A DNA stretch of 64,000 nt, taken from SG8-41 sp036555615 (lineage in GTDB: Bacteria; Pseudomonadota; Gammaproteobacteria; Burkholderiales; SG8-41). The DNA is taken from contig DATBKZ010000098.1 in assembly GCA_036555615.1 (NCBI GenBank), positions 1 to 64,000 on the forward strand. Direction: 5' to 3'. Positions within the stretch are counted from its first letter, which is position 1; each line of letters begins with the position of its first letter. Positions 25,400-32,930 of the stretch are shown here, piece by piece. A program made the translations under genes and the position numbers. The notes beneath the pieces are model-generated. The model was not told the origin of the DNA, made no database searches, and saw only the letters and a list, made by a program, of their open reading frames with translations.

Positions 25400-26352
25400 G
25401 TGTGGCGAGGACGCAGCCGGCCGTCTCTCCGGCGCGGCGCCTGCGCGAGCTCCTGCGCCGCCGGGGCAAGGTGCTCGTCGTGCTGCATCCGCCAACGGCG
25501 ACCCATGCACGCATCATGGAACGCGCGGGCTGCGAGGCCGGCTTCGTCGGCACGAGCGGTGTCGTCGGCTCCTACACCGGTCTCGCCGACGTCGGCACCG
25601 CCACGATGACCGAGTGCGTGCAGATCGCCGGCTGGATCGCGCAGAGCGTGAGTTTCCCCGTGATCCTGGATGGCGACACCGGGCACGGCGGGATCATGGC
25701 GGTGCGCCGCCTGGTGCGCGAGTGCATCCGCGCCGGGATCGCGGGCGTGCGCATCGACGACCAGCCGATCGAAGGCAAGCGGCGAACGCAAAGCGCCGGT
25801 GTCGAGGTGGTCCCGCTCGAGCAGGCGATCGCGCGCTATCGCGCCGCGGTGGACATGAAGAACGAGCTCGATCCCGATTTCGTGATCATGGCCCAGTGCT
25901 ACGCGCGCGATGCCGTGAACGGCGGGCTCGAGGATTGCATGCGGCGCCTGAGTGCGTACCGCACCGAAGCGGGAGTGGACTGGGTGCAGTTCGAATCGCC
26001 CCATTCGGTGGAGGAGATCCGGCGGGCGCGCGCGGCGGTCGAAGGGCCATTCTCGTTCATGAAGGGCAAGCTCCCGCGCTACCTGGGGCTCGAGGAGCAT
26101 CTCGCGCTCGGCGTGAACATCGCCTGGTATCCCGGCTTCACCCACCAGGTGATGTGGGCGGCGCTCTGGGACTTCATGCAGGATTTCCAGAAGCGCGGCA
26201 TCGCGGCCTGGGAGGACTTCGAGGCGAGCCGCAAGGACCGGCCTTACCCGCGGCCCGAGGTCGGTCCCGAGGGCGAGGGGGGCGAAAAGCAGCGCGAGCT
26301 GGAGCAGCGCTATTTCCCGCGGGAGGCGTCCGGCCGCCACCGGCGCAAGTGA
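25396..26352 (+). CDS. Isocitrate lyase/PEP mutase family protein
   Basis: 318-residue TIM barrel coupled to the previous gene by a GTGA overlap. The family metal-binding block ILDGDTGHGG (residues about 90-99) and VRIDDQ (about 118-123) are intact. FVGTSGVVGSYTGLADVGTATM is the usual N-terminal segment of the 2-methylisocitrate lyase, dimethylmalate lyase and phosphonomutase group. Likely reaction: retro-aldol cleavage of a 2-hydroxy dicarboxylate. With the enolase-family gene upstream it suggests an acid dehydration or isomerisation and cleavage route; the substrate is unknown. Confidence 0.85.
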   Translation: MSVARTQPAVSPARRLRELLRRRGKVLVVLHPPTATHARIMERAGCEAGFVGTSGVVGSYTGLADVGTATMTECVQIAGWIAQSVSFPVILDGDTGHGGIMAVRRLVRECIRAGIAGVRIDDQPIEGKRRTQSAGVEVVPLEQAIARYRAAVDMKNELDPDFVIMAQCYARDAVNGGLEDCMRRLSAYRTEAGVDWVQFESPHSVEEIRRARAAVEGPFSFMKGKLPRYLGLEEHLALGVNIAWYPGFTHQVMWAALWDFMQDFQKRGIAAWEDFEASRKDRPYPRPEVGPEGEGGEKQRELEQRYFPREASGRHRRK

Positions 26353-26381
26353 CGGCGATTTCGCGATAGGGGGAGGGACCG

Positions 26382-27533
26382 ATGGCACGAGGCGGCTTCA
26401 GGATCTTCGATTCCGATACGCACGTCGGGCCGGTGATGGACGTGCTAGAGAAATATCTGGCCGGCGCGGACAAGGCGAAGCTGGCGGCCTGGGAGCCGCA
26501 CCGGACCGCCAACAAGCGCGGTCACGTCACCTACACCAAGGGCCAGCGCCGCTACCGGCGCCGCCTCGGGACCGCGCGGCCCGAGGACACGCCCGGGGGC
26601 TACATGGCGGGCTTCACCGGCGTGAAGCGCGAGCGGGAAGTCTCCCCGCTCGTGGATCACGATCCTGCCGAACGCATCAAGGACATGGACTACGAGGGCG
26701 TGGACGTCAACCTCACGCTCCCGTCTGGCTGGTTCGGCACCTGGACGACGGGCGATGACGTCGCGCTCGAGATGGCGATGTACCGCGCTTACCACCGCTG
26801 GATGGAGGAATACTGCGGTGCTTTTCCCGGGCGGCTCGGCGGCGTGATTCTCGCGAGCGCCCGCGACATCGAGGGCAGCATCGCGGAAGTAAGGCGGTGG
26901 GGCCAATCGCGCTGGGCGTGGGGAGTTCTCCCCTACGCCCCGTACGGCATGCCGCTCGATCATCCCGATCTCGAGCCGGTGTGGGCCGCAGCGCAGGACC
27001 ACGATCTGGCCGTGACCCTGCACACCTTTACGGTGATGCCGCCATACGCGCCCGGTGGGCTCGATACCTGGGACAACCTGTTCCTCCAACGTTCTGCGGC
27101 GCATCCGTGGTGCGGCATGCGCAACATGGCGGCCCTGATCGGCGGAGGCGTCATGGACCGGTATCCGCGACTGCGCATCGCCACCCTGGAAGCCGGACAC
27201 GGCTGGCTGCCGTTCTGGATGGCGAGGATCGACGAGCACGCCGAGACTATCCGCGCCGCGATGGCCCCCCTCAAAGGCAGGCCGAGCGAGTACGTGACGG
27301 GCGGGCGCTATTTCCAGAGCATCGAAATCCCGGAGGGCGCGAAGCTGACCAACGTTGTCGCCGACCTGGTGGGCGAGGGCGTGCTGATGTATGCCTCGGA
27401 TTACCCGCACGGCGAGAGCCATTTTCCGAAATCGGTCGAGCTGGTGCTCGGCTGGGAGATGCCCGAAGCGCGCAAGCGCAGGCTCCTTTGGGATAACGCC
27501 GTGCGCCTCTACGCCCGTTGCGGGCTGAAGTGA
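26382..27533 (+). CDS. Amidohydrolase family protein (ACMSD-like decarboxylase/hydrolase type)
   Basis: 383-residue amidohydrolase 2 protein behind GGGGAGGGACC. Metal motifs are FDSDTHVGP (DxDxH form, residues 7-15), LHTFTVMP in the middle, LEAGHGWLPFW and MYASDYPHGESHFP near residue 340, where the Asp is the catalytic base. The size and the DSDTH start match the group related to aminocarboxymuconate semialdehyde decarboxylase. It sits inside the run enolase-lyase-amidohydrolase-receptor-receptor. Confidence 0.83.
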   Translation: MARGGFRIFDSDTHVGPVMDVLEKYLAGADKAKLAAWEPHRTANKRGHVTYTKGQRRYRRRLGTARPEDTPGGYMAGFTGVKREREVSPLVDHDPAERIKDMDYEGVDVNLTLPSGWFGTWTTGDDVALEMAMYRAYHRWMEEYCGAFPGRLGGVILASARDIEGSIAEVRRWGQSRWAWGVLPYAPYGMPLDHPDLEPVWAAAQDHDLAVTLHTFTVMPPYAPGGLDTWDNLFLQRSAAHPWCGMRNMAALIGGGVMDRYPRLRIATLEAGHGWLPFWMARIDEHAETIRAAMAPLKGRPSEYVTGGRYFQSIEIPEGAKLTNVVADLVGEGVLMYASDYPHGESHFPKSVELVLGWEMPEARKRRLLWDNAVRLYARCGLK

Positions 27534-27574
27534 GCGCCGGCGCCAGTTGCTCATCACAACGAGGAGGACATGCC

Positions 27575-28555
27575 GTGAAGTCGACTCGAATCGCAGCAGG
27601 AATCTTCGCTGTCGTCGCCCTGCTTCCGGGCATCGCCGCAGCGCAAAGCGCGGCGGGTGATTACCCGGCGCGCGCGGTGCGCGTCGTGGTCGGGCTCGCG
27701 CCGGGCGGCGCAACCGATATCCAGGCGCGGCTGTTTGCCCAGAAGCTCACGGAGGCCATGGGACGATCTTTCGTGGTGGAGAACCGAACCGGTGCGGGCG
27801 GCACCATCGCCTACGCGCAGTTCGCCAAGGCGGCGCCCGATGGATACACCTTGCTCGCCGTCGCGAGCGGGTTCTCGATCTCGCCCGCGATCTATACCAA
27901 GCTCGCATACGATCCCATCGAGGACTTCGCGCCGATTTCGCTCGCTGCCCAGGCACCCTTGCTCCTGCTGAGCCATCCCACGGTGCCGGTGCGGTCGGTC
28001 AAGGACCTGCTCGCGCTCGGGCGTGCACAGCCCGGCGTGCTCGACTTCGGCTCGGCAGGCCACGGCACCTCCACCGGAATGGCGCTCGAGATGTTCCGCA
28101 CGATGGCGAGGCTGAAGGTGACGCACGTCCCGTACAAGGGCACCGGCCAGGCGCTGATCGACACCATGGCGGGCCAGGTGCACGCGATGTTCGCCAATCC
28201 TCTGTCTTCGATGCCTCACGTGAAGCGCGGCCGGCTGCGGGCGCTCGGCGTCACCACGGCGAAGCGATCCAAGGTCCTGCCCGACTTGCCGACCGTCGCC
28301 GAATCGGGCGTGCCGGGATACGAGACCAGCACCTGGTTCGGCATGTTCGCGCCGGCTGGAACGCCCGCGGCGATCGTGGGCCGGCTCAATGCGGAGCTTG
28401 TCAGGATCTGCAACCAGCCGGAGGTGATCGAGCGGCTCGCGCCCGACGGCGGCGAGCCGATCGGCAGCACGGCCGAGGCGTTCGCGGAGCATCTCGCGCG
28501 GGAGATCGCGCGCTGGCGCAAGGTCGTCCAGGACGCCGGCATCAAGACCCAGTAG
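27575..28555 (+). CDS. Bug/TctC family periplasmic substrate-binding protein
   Basis: 326-residue exported receptor. GTG 27575 has GAGGAGG seven bases upstream; earlier in-frame sequence has no signal-like character. The signal peptide ends about GIAAA. Conserved segments are VRVVVGLAPGGATDIQARLF and VENRTGAGGTIAYAQFAKAAPDGYT. It ends SIGSTAEAF-like motifs typical of the family. It is the first of a tandem pair with the next gene and shares the phrase APGGATDIQARLFA/PGGATDIQARLFA with it. Confidence 0.88.
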   Translation: MKSTRIAAGIFAVVALLPGIAAAQSAAGDYPARAVRVVVGLAPGGATDIQARLFAQKLTEAMGRSFVVENRTGAGGTIAYAQFAKAAPDGYTLLAVASGFSISPAIYTKLAYDPIEDFAPISLAAQAPLLLLSHPTVPVRSVKDLLALGRAQPGVLDFGSAGHGTSTGMALEMFRTMARLKVTHVPYKGTGQALIDTMAGQVHAMFANPLSSMPHVKRGRLRALGVTTAKRSKVLPDLPTVAESGVPGYETSTWFGMFAPAGTPAAIVGRLNAELVRICNQPEVIERLAPDGGEPIGSTAEAFAEHLAREIARWRKVVQDAGIKTQ

Positions 28556-28580
28556 GACGCGACCCGACAACAGAAGGCAC

Positions 28581-29570
28581 ATGCCGAACGATAGCTGGTC
28601 ACGCGCGGTGCTCGTCGCAGTCCTGGCGGGGACGCTGGCGGGGGCCGTACCGGCGCGGGCGGCCGCCCCGTTCCCGGTAAAGCCAGTGCGCGTGATCGTG
28701 CCGCAGGCACCTGGCGGCGCGACCGACATCCAGGCGCGCCTGTTCGCCGCGAAAATGAGCGAGGCGCTCGGGCAGCAGTTCATCGTCGACAACCGCGCAG
28801 GCGGCGGCGCCGCGGCCATCGTCGCCTTCTCGATGGCGGCGAAAGCAAACCCGGACGGCTACACGCTCCTCGCAGTCATTCCCAGCTTCACGTTCTCCCC
28901 CGCCCTGTACCGGAACTATCCCGTGGATCCGGTCAAGGATTTCGCGCCAGTCTCGTGGATGACACGCGCGCCCTACCTGCTGGTGGTCAATGCGTCCAGT
29001 CCGGCGCGGTCGGCGGGCGAGCTGATCGCACAGGCGCGTGCCCGGCCCGGCGAGATGCTGTTCGGCGCGGGCAATACCGGCAGCGGTACGCATCTCGTGA
29101 CCCTGTGGCTTCTTGCCGCGGCGAACATCCGGGCGACGTATGTCCCGTATCGCAGCACGGGAATGGCCATGCTCGATCTCGCCGGCGGCCGGATCGACGC
29201 GACACTCGCCAACGTCCTGAGCGCCGGCCCACAGGTGAAGCTGGGGAGACTGCGCGCCCTGGGAATCAGCACGGCTCAGCGCTCGAGCATCCTGCCCGAC
29301 CTTCCAACGATCGCGGAGCAGGGAGCGCCCGGCTACAACGCCTCGACGTTCCACGGCTACGCCGTGCCCGCAGGCACGCCCGCTGCCGTCGTCAACCAGC
29401 TGAGCGCGGCGTTCGCCAGGGCCGTCAAGTCCCCGGACGTGGCGGGCAAGCTCGCCGCCGATGGAGGCGAGCCCATCGGCAGCACGCCGCGGGAATTCCG
29501 CGACTTCATTGCGGACGAAGTGCGCGTCTGGCGCCGCATCGTGACGGAGAGCCAGGTCAGGATCGACTGA
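28581..29570 (+). CDS. Bug/TctC family periplasmic substrate-binding protein (tandem copy)
   Basis: 329-residue exported receptor 25 bases after the previous one, with signal peptide ending ARAAA. Family blocks are VRVIVPQAPGGATDIQARLFA, DNRAGGGAAAIVAFSMAAKANPDGYTL and GEPIGSTPREFRDFI. It has diverged well beyond a recent duplication but is closely related to its neighbour. Two receptors with no membrane partners suggest they feed a transporter encoded elsewhere or act in sensing. Confidence 0.88.
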   Translation: MPNDSWSRAVLVAVLAGTLAGAVPARAAAPFPVKPVRVIVPQAPGGATDIQARLFAAKMSEALGQQFIVDNRAGGGAAAIVAFSMAAKANPDGYTLLAVIPSFTFSPALYRNYPVDPVKDFAPVSWMTRAPYLLVVNASSPARSAGELIAQARARPGEMLFGAGNTGSGTHLVTLWLLAAANIRATYVPYRSTGMAMLDLAGGRIDATLANVLSAGPQVKLGRLRALGISTAQRSSILPDLPTIAEQGAPGYNASTFHGYAVPAGTPAAVVNQLSAAFARAVKSPDVAGKLAADGGEPIGSTPREFRDFIADEVRVWRRIVTESQVRID

Positions 29571-29616
29571 GGATTGTGCTATCGTTGCCGCCTCTAACAA
29601 TACGAGGAGGCACGAG

Positions 29617-30594
29617 ATGCTGAATGCCGCGATCTACGGGCTGGGGCGGTGGGGCAGCCGGCTGGTGGAGTCGGTACAGGGGAGCAGCAAGATCCGGTTC
29701 GTGAAGGGAATCTCCCGCGACCCGGCGAAGCACAAGGAGTTCTCGCAGAAGACCGGCGTCAAGGTCGTCTCGTCCTACGGCCGCGTGCTGAAGGATCCCG
29801 AGATCGGCGCCGTCGTGCTGGCAACGCCGCATTCCCTGCACGTGAAGCAGATCCAGCAGGCGGCGAAGGCGGGCAAGCACGTCTTCGTCGAGAAGCCGAT
29901 GACGCTGACGCGCAAGACCGCCGAGAAGGCGATCGAGGCGTGCCGGGCGGCGGGGATCACGCTCAGCATCGGTTATAACCGCCGGCACGCGCCCTCGTTC
30001 GTCGAGATGCTGAAAAGCATCCGTTCCGGCAGGATCGGGGACGTGCTGCACATCGAGGCGACGCATTCGGGCCCCACCGGCTACAGTCTGGATACCACCA
30101 GCTGGCGCTCCACCCGCGCCGAGGCGCCTGCGGGAGGGATGACGGCGCGCGGCATCCACACGCTCGACGGCATGATCCAGATCGCGGGGCCGGTGGCGAG
30201 CGTCTACGCGTTCAGCGACAAGCGCAAGCTCGCTCCCGAGGTGGACATGGACGACACCACGTCCATGCTGCTCCGGTTCGCGGGCGGCGCGACCGGCTCA
30301 TTGAGCACGGTGTTCGTGACCGCCGACCTCTACCGCATGCACGTCTTCGGGTCGAAGGGCTGGATCGAGATGCGCGGCGACACCGAGCTCATCACGCGCG
30401 GGCTCGAGGGCCAGCCGGAGCGGATCACGCTGCCGGCGGTGGACAAGGAAAAGGCGGAGCTGGAAGCTTTCGCCGACGCCGTCGCGGAGAAGAAAAATTT
30501 CGTCGTTCCGCCGGAGGAGGCGATCAACGGCGTCGCCGTGCTGGAGGTGATCGAGGCCTCCGCGCGGAAGGGCAAGCCCATCAAGATTCAGTAA
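29617..30594 (+). CDS. Gfo/Idh/MocA family oxidoreductase
   Basis: 325-residue NAD(P)-dependent dehydrogenase. The N-terminal Rossmann motif reads IYGLGRWGSRLV (residues 5-16). The conserved FVEKPMTLTRKTA block, with the catalytic Lys-Pro, is near residues 89-101, followed by the alpha/beta substrate domain from about 125. The ATG follows AGGAGGCACGAG. Members oxidise or reduce sugars, inositols or cyclic acids. It is convergent with the dehydrogenase at 30598. Confidence 0.87.
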   Translation: MLNAAIYGLGRWGSRLVESVQGSSKIRFVKGISRDPAKHKEFSQKTGVKVVSSYGRVLKDPEIGAVVLATPHSLHVKQIQQAAKAGKHVFVEKPMTLTRKTAEKAIEACRAAGITLSIGYNRRHAPSFVEMLKSIRSGRIGDVLHIEATHSGPTGYSLDTTSWRSTRAEAPAGGMTARGIHTLDGMIQIAGPVASVYAFSDKRKLAPEVDMDDTTSMLLRFAGGATGSLSTVFVTADLYRMHVFGSKGWIEMRGDTELITRGLEGQPERITLPAVDKEKAELEAFADAVAEKKNFVVPPEEAINGVAVLEVIEASARKGKPIKIQ

Positions 30595-30597
30595 GTT

Positions 30598-31518
30598 TCA
30601 GCCGCGGTTCAGGACTTCCTGGACCCTGGCTTCCGGCACCTTGATGTTAACGCCGGCGCGCTCCTCCTGCAGCAGCATGAAGATGCGCGAGTCGCGCTTG
30701 GCCCAGCCCTCGCGGTTCAGCGCCTCCGTCATCTCCTGGAGCACCGTGTTGGCGAGCTTCATCGGGACGTGAAACTCGCGGCCCACCTCGGTCGCGAGGG
30801 TGACATCCTTGTGGGCGAGCTCGAGCGCGAACGCCGGCGGGTCGAATTTCGCAATCAGGAACTGCTCGGCAAGCCGGTCGAACGAGCGCCGGCGGCCGAA
30901 AGCGCCCTGCCGGATGGCTGCCCACAACGCGAGCGGCTCGACCCCGGCCTTGACGCCCATGGTCATCACCTCCGCGAGCGTGGCGAGAATCGCGTAGCCC
31001 GCGCAATTGTGCACGAGCTTCGCAATCGTCCCGGCGCCGACCGGGCCGACGTAGATGGCCTGGTCGCCGATGGCATCGAGCACGGCCTTGTGCTGGTCGA
31101 ACGCGGCCTTGTCTCCGCTCACATACAGGGCGAGCTTCCCGCTTTTCGCGCCGGCAGGGCCGCCGCTCACGGGCGAGTCCAGCATCGCGACGCCCTTCGC
31201 CGCGAACCGCTCGGCAATCCGGCGCACGACGGTGGGCGAGTTGGTCGAAAGGTCGAACCAGGCCGTGCCCTTGCGCATGCCGGCCAGCAGCTCTTCCGCG
31301 ACCGCCTGCACTTCCTTCGGGCCGGGCAACGAGGTGAACACCACGTCCGATGCCGTGGCCACCTCGCGCGCGGAATTCGCCCAAGTGCAGCCCGCCTTGA
31401 GATGCGGCCCGGCTGCAGCTTCCCGCACGTCGTGCACGACCACGTCGTAGCCCTTGGCGCGGACGTTCAACGCCATGCTGGCGCCCATGGTACCGATGCC
31501 GATGAAACCGACTTTCAT
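30598..31518 (-). CDS. NAD(P)-dependent beta-hydroxyacid dehydrogenase (HIBADH family)
   Basis: 306-residue enzyme started at ATG 31518, which has AAGGGAGGAAG upstream; a start at 31581 would add 21 residues without family support. The nucleotide motif is KVGFIGIGTMGASMA. The substrate motif DSPVSGGPAGAKSGKL lies near residue 115, and the catalytic Lys sits in GTIAKLVHNC near 168. The family covers 3-hydroxyisobutyrate, tartronate semialdehyde and related reductases. It is likely co-transcribed after the PLP lyase at 31538. Confidence 0.88.
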   Translation of the reverse strand: MKVGFIGIGTMGASMALNVRAKGYDVVVHDVREAAAGPHLKAGCTWANSAREVATASDVVFTSLPGPKEVQAVAEELLAGMRKGTAWFDLSTNSPTVVRRIAERFAAKGVAMLDSPVSGGPAGAKSGKLALYVSGDKAAFDQHKAVLDAIGDQAIYVGPVGAGTIAKLVHNCAGYAILATLAEVMTMGVKAGVEPLALWAAIRQGAFGRRRSFDRLAEQFLIAKFDPPAFALELAHKDVTLATEVGREFHVPMKLANTVLQEMTEALNREGWAKRDSRIFMLLQEERAGVNIKVPEARVQEVLNRG

Positions 31519-31537
31519 TCTTCCTCCCTTAGATTGA

Positions 31538-32698
31538 TCAAGCCTTTTGCATGGCCGCGAAGCCGCGCTCGAGGTCAGCAATAAGATCGTCCGGGTCCTC
31601 GAGCCCGATGTGAAGCCGGATGGTGGGGCCGCCGGGATCCCACTTCGTCACGGTGCGATAGGGCGCGATCGGCGCGACGATGGCGAGGCTCTCGAAACCG
31701 CCCCAGCTCGAGCCGATGCCGAAGATCTCGAGCGAGTTGATGAAGGCGGTGGCCGCGCGCTCGCCGGCCGCCAGCACGAAGGAGAAGAGCGAGGCTGCGC
31801 CCGAGAAATCGCGCTTCCACAGGGCGTGTCCGGGATCGCCCTCGAGCGCGGGGTAGATCACGCGCTGCACTTCCCGCCGCGACTTGAGCCAATGCGCGAC
31901 GTGGAGCGCGTTCGCCAGCTGCTGCTTCATGCGCACGCCGATCGTGCGCAAGCCGCGCAGCGCCAGATAGCAGTCATCGGGGCTGACGCCGTAGCCGTAA
32001 TCGGCGACGGCGCGGCGCACCGTGAGCCAGTGCTGCTCGGTGGTGACGATCATCCCCATGACGACGTCCGAATGCCCGGCAATGTACTTGGTCGCCGCGT
32101 GGATGGAAACGTCCACGCCTTTCTCGAAGGAACGGAAGAAATAAGGCGTGCCCCAGGTCGTGTCGGCGAGCACCGGGATGCCGCGCGCGCGCGCGACGGC
32201 AGCGATCGCCGGGATATCCTGCATCTCGAACGTGAGCGAGCCGGGCGCCTCGCAGAACACGACCCGCGTGCTCGGCTTGATGAGCTTCCCGATTCCGGAG
32301 CCGATCAAGGGGTCGTAGTACTCGATCTCGATTCCATTGGGCTGGAGTCTCCGGTCGCAGAAATTGCGAGTAGGTGCATACACCGAGTCGGGCAGGAGCA
32401 CGTGGTCGCCGGTCTTGAGAAACGCGCACAGCGCGACGGCGATCGCGGCAAGCCCCGAGGGCAGCGCCACCGCGGCGTACCCGCCCTCCATCTGCGCGAC
32501 CGCCTCCTCCAGGGCAAACGTGGTCGGCGTGCCATACAGGCCGTAGCGGACTCTCTTGAAGTTGTCGCCGCCGCGCGCCTCGTAGGTGGCGCGGTCGGGA
32601 AAGATCACGGTGGAGGTGCGGAAAACCGGCGTATTGACCATGCCCTGGTAGCGGGCGGGGTCGCGGCCGGTGCGGGCGAGGAGAGTATCTTTCTTCAT
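31538..32698 (-). CDS. metC: PLP-dependent cystathionine beta-lyase-like protein
   Basis: 386-residue Cys/Met-metabolism PLP enzyme. The N-terminus TPVFRTSTVIFPDRATYEAR and YGTPTTFALEEAVAQMEGG belong to the MetC branch. The PLP Lys is in SIHAATKYIAGHSDVVMG near residue 210, with LADTTWGTPYFF before it. It cleaves C-S bonds of cystathionine or cysteine-like substrates. Its location in a catabolic island with a dehydrogenase may indicate a different beta-elimination substrate. Confidence 0.85.
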   Translation of the reverse strand: MKKDTLLARTGRDPARYQGMVNTPVFRTSTVIFPDRATYEARGGDNFKRVRYGLYGTPTTFALEEAVAQMEGGYAAVALPSGLAAIAVALCAFLKTGDHVLLPDSVYAPTRNFCDRRLQPNGIEIEYYDPLIGSGIGKLIKPSTRVVFCEAPGSLTFEMQDIPAIAAVARARGIPVLADTTWGTPYFFRSFEKGVDVSIHAATKYIAGHSDVVMGMIVTTEQHWLTVRRAVADYGYGVSPDDCYLALRGLRTIGVRMKQQLANALHVAHWLKSRREVQRVIYPALEGDPGHALWKRDFSGAASLFSFVLAAGERAATAFINSLEIFGIGSSWGGFESLAIVAPIAPYRTVTKWDPGGPTIRLHIGLEDPDDLIADLERGFAAMQKA

Positions 32699-32720
32699 GG
32701 GAACCGGGAATTGCCTTTGC

Positions 32721-32798
32721 GAATAATGGGGTCAGGTTCGATTTTCCGACTTCGTTCGCATGCTCCGCCGCGGAAAATCGAACCTGACCCCATTATTC
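32721..32798. repeat. Perfect 28-bp inverted repeat (REP/MITE-like element)
   Basis: The 28-base arm at 32721-32748, containing ATGGGGTCAGGTTCG, is repeated exactly in reverse complement at 32771-32798 around a 22-base loop. It is AT-richer than the surroundings. Similar ATGGGGTCAG sequences are known at ends of IS200-like/REP-associated transposase elements. It lies between divergent genes (metC-like and the Mo-hydroxylase operon) and could also act as a bidirectional hairpin. Confidence 0.8.
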
Positions 32799-32930
32799 CA
32801 TGCCGGTGCAATATATGGACTTGCGGATTGCTGGCCGCAGCCGTATGCCGGATAATCCCGCCCCTGAGCCCTGCGCGCAAGGCGCGGGGCTTTTAGTTGA
32901 AACAATCGGACTTTCCCGGAAGGCTGGATC

